This document shows, piece by piece, positions 57,521 to 64,000 of a stretch of 64,000 nt of DNA (position 1 is its first letter; each line of letters begins with the position of its first letter). The position numbers and the translations under genes are program-made. The notes under the pieces are model-generated. The model worked only from the letters and a program-made list of their open reading frames with translations, searched no databases and was not told the origin of the DNA. The DNA comes from Maratus speciosus (taxonomy: Eukaryota; Arthropoda; Arachnida; Araneae; Salticidae). The stretch is from assembly GCA_963932465.1 (NCBI GenBank), contig OZ010792.1, positions 188,631,556 to 188,695,555 of the forward strand, given 5' to 3'.

Positions 57521-59175
57521 GTATGTGTGCATAAACTATCACAAATATGATATATGTATATTTGTGTTATAAAAAATGAAATATTGGCAATATTTTTCAT
57601 ATTCCGAGACAAAAAAAAAAAAAAAAAAAAAAAAAGGTTCTTAGAAAGAATAATACAGTACCAGATTTCCTATATACATTTTTTTTTTTTCTCATGCAGT
57701 AAATTGAATATATATTCATTCATATTCAAATATTATCATTCGTAATCAGATAAGTATTTATTTTAATTTGAAATATAGTTCTGCTCAAACTTTTTGTGCA
57801 AATCCCAACAAGCATTTCTGATGCTTTCTTCATCTTCATCATTATGTAAATTTTTATAATTTAAATCTATTTTAATATATCCTGGAAGATTAATTGGAAA
57901 ATAGTAGTACATTAAATGTGTGTGTTAATTTTAATGCAATAAATTTGGTTGAAATAAATTATTTGAGTAAATGTCGATTTTTAATATTTGAGCTCTTTTT
58001 TTTACGAACTATCTAACAAAATTTTGTCTGGGAGTTAACGACTTCATTAATTAGAGGTACTACAGAATAAGCCTTAAAAAAAAAAATTCAATTCTTGCGA
58101 ATACGGGCAATAATTGTCCATCTAAATACAAAAAGCTTAACTCTTTTTCCTTGTTCATGTAAAGCTGAAAAAATCTTCGATATAATTATTCCTATATGTC
58201 AAAATGGCGGCAGTTAATTTTTGATTCTGTAGAATAAATTGATTTATGAAGCTTGAATATGTGAAAATATGTTTTTATTTCTTAGAATTATCATGAAAAA
58301 TTTAATCTACAAGATTTTTTTTTCACCGTTTGTTTAAATTAAAAATAATTTCTTTTTTCAATTTTAATTAGAAAATGAAGTTAGTTAAAAAAAAAAAAAA
58401 AGGGTTTTATTTTTTCTTTCCCTATTTTATCCACAAAAATGGAATAATTTAGTTGCCATCTTGAGAAACTTCACTAAAAGTTATAAAAATTAATATATCG
58501 AAAACTAGTGATGTAACGAATAGTGGTTTGACCGAATACTGAATATATGGAATATTAATTCATAAGTTCGGATTTAAACTAGAGGTGAAAATTAGCAGTC
58601 AACACTCGCCACATGGCGATTAAAAAATCTGTTATCGATCGCCAAGTGAAATACAGCTTCTTTTATGGAAATATGTATCTTAACTTTGATTACCTCTAAT
58701 TAGCAAACTGGTTAATTCTTTTTCCTACCAGATGCAAGCAGATTTCAACAATGTAGCTGTATTTTCAATATTTCGGCTTTTCGCCATGTGCTTGCTCTTC
58801 AGTTAGATTTTTCTTTCAAGAAATACAGTTTTATTCAGGAAATATATTCATCAGGATTCCACTTGCATTTCAAACAATTAAATCATTTTTTTCCCACCAG
58901 ATGCAAGCAGATTTTAAGGACATTGCAGTATCTTCGATATTTTGACTCCTGCCACATGCTCAGCAGTTAGATATTTTTCTTCAAGAGATACTGTTTAATC
59001 CTGCGAAATACACTCACCAGCGTAGATCTCAACTGTATGTACTGCATGTAGTGTGTTAATAACACATTTACTTATTGAATAAAATCCAAACAACATTTTA
59101 TCATATTTTATTTATTTTAATTTTTTTATTGTATACACCTAGCTGTTGGAATTTTGATTTAGTTATTTTTTATAC
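57521..59175. other. AT-rich stretch with local duplication and hAT-like ends
   Basis: A ~168-bp segment starting TTTTTCCTACCAGATGCAAG at about 58719 is repeated in diverged form from about 58888. A single hAT-type end TAGTGATGTAACGAATAGTG lies at 58507, in the family of the element 46673-57486. A run of about 28 A is at 57609-57636. Apart from the small frame at 57763-57912 no coding region is suspected. Confidence 0.45.
57763..57912 (-). CDS. Unassigned 49-codon frame or exon
   Basis: The frame reads MYYYFPINLPGYIKIDLNYK, an acidic stretch HNDEDEES, then IRNACWDLHKKFEQNYISN and a stop. Its composition looks more protein-like than the surrounding A/T-rich frames. An acceptor-like TCTTCCAG lies inside it (57883 on the minus strand), so it might be the last exon of an unknown gene rather than a complete small gene. 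I recognise no family and found no partner exon; it does not fit the CAP-G sequence that I remember. Confidence 0.25.
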   Translation of the reverse strand: MYYYFPINLPGYIKIDLNYKNLHNDEDEESIRNACWDLHKKFEQNYISN

Positions 59176-59347
59176 AGTAAAACATCCATAACGACACTCC
59201 CGAATAGCAGACACCTCTATTTAATGGACAGTTTTCCAATCCCCACTCCCAAAACCTAAATTTTTGTATGTTTAACCTCATAATAACGAACATTTCGAAT
59301 AGCGGACAGTATATTTTGGAGATAACGGATGAAAAACTATTTCTTAA
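59176..59347. repeat. Tigger-type end fragment
   Basis: CAGTAAAACATCCATAACG follows TA at 59174-59175 and begins a segment with AGACACCTCTATTTAATGGAC, typical of Tigger/pogo termini. The same words occur at 46574-46664. The repeat is interrupted by the element at 59348-60090. Confidence 0.55.
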
Positions 59348-60090
59348 GGGGCTGTGCATATATAACGTTATCATTTTAGAGGGGAGGGGGGGTGGCACAT
59401 GATATTGTAAGATATCTCTAGGGGGAGGGGGTGTTGTCTTTTGATATCGTTATCAATTTTGATACAAACCATTTTTTTCTTTTTATTTGTAACCTTGTCT
59501 TTACATCAAGATAGTATGTTATATTATTTTTTGTGAAAATACAAAGATATTATTAAAATCATTAAATGACTATAAAACTATTTATTTCCAAAATATGGAA
59601 AACACCAACGTTTGGCATTCCTATTCTGCCATATGTGTATGCATATATAATACGCTGTTCGAGAAAACATATGGGAAGTATGTTTGAAATGGTACTTGTC
59701 TTTACTAGTAAATAAAAGAGAATGCGTGCTATCCACCTGTTTTGTTGATAAAAAGTTACGTCTGCCACCGGCTCACGTGCGGGGGCAAGTGCAAGGATAC
59801 ATTATTGAATGCATTCTGTAAAATACATATTATTAAATAGTTTTAAATAGTAATCATTTCATCTAAGTATTATTTGGTATAAAGTTATTTCATATGTAAT
59901 GTGATACATTTTATAGACTTCTCTCAAATCAATAAAGTATGCGAATAATAAATGGGACCATATTTATATATCACTCCAAACAAAAGAAAAAAAAATAAAA
60001 TTTTTAGACATTGATAACGTATGATATCGTAAGAGCGGGAGGGGGTCCGAAATTACCAAAAAGTTGATATCGTTATATTTGCACAGCCCC
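59348..60090. mobile_element. 743-bp inverted-repeat element, GGGGCTGTGCA ends
   Basis: The left end GGGGCTGTGCATATATAACG and the right end (reverse complement GGGGCTGTGCAAATATAACG) are nearly perfect inverted repeats. TTAA precedes the left end (59344-59347) and TAAT follows the right end, so the duplication may be a decayed TTAA. GGGGGAGGGGG-type G-rich tracts lie inside both ends. The interior has no transposase. Confidence 0.7.
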
Positions 60091-60234
60091 TAATGAGAAA
60101 AAAAAAAGTAAAAAGCCTCCAAATTTATCAGGGCAATGTCACAAATTTTGTGATCACAGATAAATGTAGGGGTAGGGCTGGGGGAAAATCCCCCCTCTCA
60201 CATTCAGTGTTGATTTCAGTGGGTGGCCTGGGAA

Positions 60235-60785
60235 GAACATTTTTACATTTCAATTTTGCTAGACCCCATTTTTAAACTTGCATTTTTTGATAAAGCTGAG
60301 AAAAATCATTTCGAGTTAAAATCTCGACTGATCCTACTTATAACTGCTATCTCAAACAATCAGATTCTTGAATCTGAAACAAATGCAATTGCGGCAGAAA
60401 CAAGCAAAGATGTTCATAATGAGTCAAAGATCACATTTTGGGATTGCTCCATGGAAATTTCAACTACTAACAAAAACATAACAGGTAACAAATTTCAGCC
60501 ACTTACAAATGATGAGTAGGGAATCAGCAGTTATTTTGATAAATCACTCATAAATAGAAATGAATATCCACTAAACTGGTTGAAAGCAAATCTTATTGAA
60601 TTTCCCAAGTTATCGCAACTGGCAAGGAAATATTTATCAGCTTCTGCCAGCAGTGTGTATAGTGAATGTTTGTTCTCAGAGGCAGGCATTATATATGAAA
60701 AACAAAAAGGGCAATCGGCTTTTGCCTGAAAATGCAGTAATGTTATTTTTACATCACAACATGAAATTATTTTGTAATTAAATGA
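60235..60785 (+). pseudogene. hAT transposase, C-terminal part
   Basis: From ILLDPIFKLAFFDKAE the frame follows the end of the hAT catalytic region, then EYPLNWLKANLIEFPKLSQLARKYLSA, SASSVYSECLFSEAGIIYEK, the hAT dimerisation domain, and in a shifted frame NRLLPENAVMLFLHHNMK, the conserved end. An in-frame TAG at about 60518 and a shift near 60705 break it. This type is close to ZBED-like transposases. The N-terminal zinc finger and catalytic acids are missing; the 5' side is bounded by unrelated G-rich sequence. The product would have cut and pasted a hAT element. Confidence 0.8.
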
Positions 60786-60789
60786 TATT

Positions 60790-61320
60790 GTATATATGTT
60801 TTTTATGCAACTTTATTGTACTTTTATAAGTATACTCCAGAAATTGAATAAATATTTAAATTTCTTGAATGTGTAATACTTAAGCATAATTAAATCATTT
60901 TTATAATATATATAAAATTCAAATTAATAAATTTACTTTAAAAAGTTTCATTTTTTAAGAGGAGTTGTGAGATAGAAACTAGTCAGATTTTAATATTCAT
61001 TTTTTAGGTTACCTAATGAATCTTTATACTAGAAAACCTTTTACAAATAACGTTCCACTCTTATACAAGGAACATTAGCTTTGTTCTTTTAACAGTCATC
61101 CACTTTGAACTAAGATGACATGTAATAAACACTAGCACAACTGACACTGAAATAAAATATATTCATCAGTATGGAACTTCTACTGGCTTCAATGACTCTA
61201 ACCACCTCTACTGCATAAAACTTTATACCTTAACATTCTTTTTAACCTATAAAGATTTACTACTGTGATAAAAAAAACAAACACCTGAAATGGTGGCATA
61301 AAACAAAAGGTATCAATTTA
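60790..61320. other. AT-rich stretch, nothing recognised
   Basis: No coding region, inverted repeat or RNA gene is visible here. It separates the hAT relic from the mariner relic. Confidence 0.5.
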
Positions 61321-61329
61321 CAGGTCAAA

Positions 61330-62260
61330 ATTTCTTGTATCTCCTTCAAAGTAAACTCAGCTGACTGCACTTCTGCCAATGTTTTTTTCCAATCATAAAA
61401 CATGCCTTAAAGTTGTTTTTGTGAAACCTTTTCAGAGTTCATACAGAATTTTCTTTTATCGAATTAATGGACTCGAAGCAGTGGCCACAAAGAGGCAATT
61501 TCAACTGTGAAAATAAGAAAAAGTCACACGGAACCATATCAGGTGAATATGGAGCTGGTGCTCCATATTTGTTGAACGTTTGGTTAAAAACTCACAAATA
61601 ATAATTGCACTATGAGAAAGCACATTATTGCGGTGCAAAACCCATGAGTTTTCTTGCCACATTTCAGGCCATTTTCGATGAATTGCTTCATGCAAATAGT
61701 GCAAAACACTCTATAATTTTTATTGACTGTCTGGCCAGTTGGTAGGAATTCATAATGCAAAATACCATGACAATGAAAGAAATTAGTCAACATTACTCTG
61801 ATTTTTGAGTGAAGTTAATGTGGTCTTTTCGGTCTTGTTTCATCTTTCAATCGCCATTCACTATTACTGAGCTGTTTCTGTATCAATAGCATATATCCTA
61901 GTTTCATCACCGGTAATAATGCGCTTTAGAAAGGAATCGCCTTGAGAAAGCCTCTCTTGGGCCACTTGAGCACGTTGTTGTTTTCGAAACAAATCCAAAG
62001 TTCTTGAATAATTCGAGTAGTGATGCGTCACAACCCTAAATGATCTTTTAAAATTGCTGGACAGGAACCAATTGATATAAGAACTTGTTCAATAATGTTC
62101 TTATTATCAAATGACGATCACCAAGCACCAATTCTCTGACTTTATCGATATCTTGTCTTGATCATTATTCGAAGTGGATGGTCTATCAGATAGCAAATGA
62201 TCTACGGCAGAGTCTCCACACCATTTTAAAACCAATTTTAAAAATCATCATTATTATCGT
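61330..62260 (-). pseudogene. Mariner transposase relic
   Basis: On the minus strand the first catalytic Asp is kept in RIITGDETRIYAIDTETA (about 61915-61865). It is followed by MLTNFFHCHGILHYEFLPTG and QTVNK, a mariner hallmark, then in another frame AIHRKWPEMWQENSWVLHRN and NVLSHSA, where the second catalytic Asp (normally in His-x-Asp-Asn) is replaced by Asn. At least three shifts occur. The N-terminal helix-turn-helix part near 62000-62240 is heavily decayed, and terminal repeats are not recognisable. It can have no activity. Confidence 0.75.
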
Positions 62261-62330
62261 TTTCTATTTTTGCACGATGGATTGAGGGACAAATTGATAT
62301 TGCAGAATTTGGCACAAAAAAAAACCATAT

Positions 62331-62984
62331 ATACATATATACAGTACAGAACCATTTATCCGGAATGATTGGGGTCAGATGTATTCTGGATAACTGGTTT
62401 TTCCGGTTAACTGGTCGGACATTAAAGCAACATCCATTTGATAAGTTTTGTGGAATATATGTGGTTGTGGCATTATTTCTGATTTTAAATTATTAGATTA
62501 CTTGGATTAAAAATCAGATGCAAGAAAAATCAAAAGTTAATAAGAATTAGAAGGAAGGTAATTTATGGGAATCCCTTGGGAACAAAAATTCTGCGTAAAA
62601 ATTAAAACATCTAAATTACAACTAAATATGTTTCAATTTCAAATACTAGATGTTGTCATCAAATTATACAATTGTTTCAAGCAATGCATATGCATAGACG
62701 CCAACATTGTAAAGACTGTATCAGGAGTAAACCAGTTAAATTTCAGGAGTTTTGGACACTCTTCAGGAGTAAAATGTTCACGTTTCAGAAGTCATTTCAG
62801 GAGTTGCACAAAGTTTTTTACGAGCTATATTTTTTACAAATATTTTCAGTCCTCTTGCAGCTTTTGCATTTATCAACACAAACATAATTTAAATAAAGGT
62901 TACTTAATTTACTTTTACTTTTAATGTATTAATAATTTTTTATGATAAATTTTGGAATTTTTTTTTTATCTCTACGGAGCAAAA
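62331..62984. other. AT-rich stretch with a pogo-like end
   Basis: CAGTACAGAACCATTTATCC at 62342 followed by GGAATGATTGGGG resembles a Tigger/pogo terminus; its inner part contains self-complementary CTGGATAACTGG and CCGGTTAACTGG words. No partner end was found. Between 62720 and 62805 the word TTCAGGAGT recurs four times. No gene is visible; the frames here are short. Confidence 0.4.
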
Positions 62985-63960
62985 AATCCGTGATTGATGT
63001 GAGTGTGAAATCCCGCGACCAATTAACAAAATTCGCGATTTTCCGCCGAGATTGGCTGACGAAAATCGCGATTTTTTTGCCGCGACTGACGAACGAAAAT
63101 CGCGATGTTTTGCAGCGATTAGCAGACGAAAATCGCGATGTTTTGCCGCGACTTGCAGACGAAAATCGCAATATTTTGCCGCGACTTGCAGACGGAAATC
63201 GCAATGTTTTGCCGCGGCATGAAGACGAAAATCGCGATGTTTTGCCGCGACATGAGGACGAAAATCACGATGTTTTGTCGCGACTGAACGACGAAAACTG
63301 CGATGTTTTGCCGCGATTGACGGATGAAAATCGCAATGTTTTGCCGCGACTGACGAACGAAAATCGCAATTTTTTGCCGAGAACTCACCAATGGAAATTG
63401 CAATTTTTTGCCGCGACTGACTGACGAAAACAGCGATTTTTTTGCCGCGACTGACTGACGAAAACAGCGATTTTTTGCCGCGACTCATTGACGAAAACAG
63501 CGATTTTTTGCCGCGACTCATTGACGAAAACAGCGATTCTTTACCGCGAATGACTAACGGAATTCGAGATTTTTTTGCAGCGCAGCGAGTGATTGACGAA
63601 ATCCGCGATTTTTATCATTGGCCGATTACCGGATTTCAGGATATTTTCCCCCCAACTGATTAACGCAATTCGCGATATTTTGCCGCGGCTGCAATTTTTA
63701 TCAACGACCTATGGATGAATTTCACGATTATTTGCAACGACTGATTGACAAAATTTGCAACTTTTTTCAACGATCGGTTGGCGAAATTTGCGATTTTCTG
63801 CCGCGAGCGATTGTAGAAATTGGCGGTTTTATCGATTAATAGACGATTTTCGCGATATACTTCAACGATCGATTGACGAAATTCGTGATTTTTTGCGCGA
63901 TCGATCGAAGAAATTCGCGATTTTTTTGTCTCAAATTTCCGTATTTTCTACCTTATTACC
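62985..63960 (+). repeat. 33-bp tandem array, third and best-preserved cluster
   Basis: Units of GACGAAAATCGCGATGTTTT followed by GCCGCGACT repeat with an exact 33-bp spacing in the centre (for example 63125, 63158, 63191). The left and right parts are more diverged, and the array still goes on near the end of the window. Since 33 is a multiple of three, frames on both strands stay open for up to 193 codons (62940-63521 minus, 62942-63424 plus), with an 11-residue period such as DENRDVLPRLA. These look like by-products of the repeat. It is the same unit as at 9195-10615 and 40150-40900. Confidence 0.85.
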
Positions 63961-64000
63961 GTACTTCCGTATTTTATCCTACATTTCCGGAGAAACTCCG

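Noticed and set aside
62940..63521. Long overlapping frames on both strands (up to 193 codons) with 11-residue periodic proteins
   Set aside because: They result from a tandem unit of 33 bp, a multiple of three, that lacks stop words in several frames. Other clusters of the same unit are broken in every frame.

Overview
The window looks like non-coding-rich nuclear DNA of an invertebrate, most likely an arthropod (a chelicerate such as a spider would fit). It is strongly AT-rich, has short exons with GT-AG introns of up to 17 kb, carries long A/T runs, and is dominated by transposable elements: hAT, Tigger/pogo, mariner, Helitron, RTE, Gypsy and Copia. I see no bacterial-style operons, CRISPR arrays or rRNA. 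The species assignment is an inference.

One host gene can be supported. Five exons on the minus strand (37045-36941, 33442-33323, 22961-22806, 5595-5420, 4608-4503) join in phase and read as the HEAT-repeat middle and C-terminal part of condensin subunit CAP-G (NCAPG). Its 5' exons should lie beyond 37 kb and its 3' exons towards or beyond the left edge; I could not find them. The introns are about 3.5, 10.4, 17.2 and 0.8 kb and are full of repeats.

Layout, left to right. 1-4.5 kb: a TTAA-flanked fold-back MITE, a Helitron-like end, and a 5'-truncated Gypsy element that stops about 40 bp beyond CAP-G exon 4608-4503. 5.6-11 kb: an RTE 3' fragment followed by a hAT-type element carrying a ~33-bp tandem array. 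13-17 kb: a 348-bp inverted-repeat element with 39-bp repeats and a CpG-rich unknown repeat. 18-22.6 kb: Helitrons head to tail. 26-31 kb: a hAT MITE and a minus-strand Helitron lying between two inverted GGGTTCCGTAC ends. 33.8-36.2 kb: a ~146-bp tandem array split by a hAT MITE. 38-42 kb: a Tigger copy hit by a small pogo MITE and by a TAGGGTGGG-type element, itself hit by another hAT-type element. 43.9-44.2 kb: a tRNA-derived SINE with a 14-bp target duplication. 46.5-57.5 kb: a nest of insertions (Tigger-like > hAT > long-TIR element and Copia > TA-flanked element), with duplications seen at most junctions. 59-64 kb: another inverted-repeat element, a hAT transposase C-terminus, a mariner relic, and a third ~33-bp array running off the right edge.

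Nothing here forms a working multi-gene system. All transposon coding regions seen are truncated, frameshifted or lack a catalytic residue. The most interesting points are the shared 33-bp array family inside different hAT-type elements, the long-TIR TAGGGTGGG family with an unfamiliar Cys-rich protein, the motif-repeating TA-flanked element, the tandem Helitrons and the datable insertion nest. Statements of homology rest on recognition of motifs by eye; no database search was possible.
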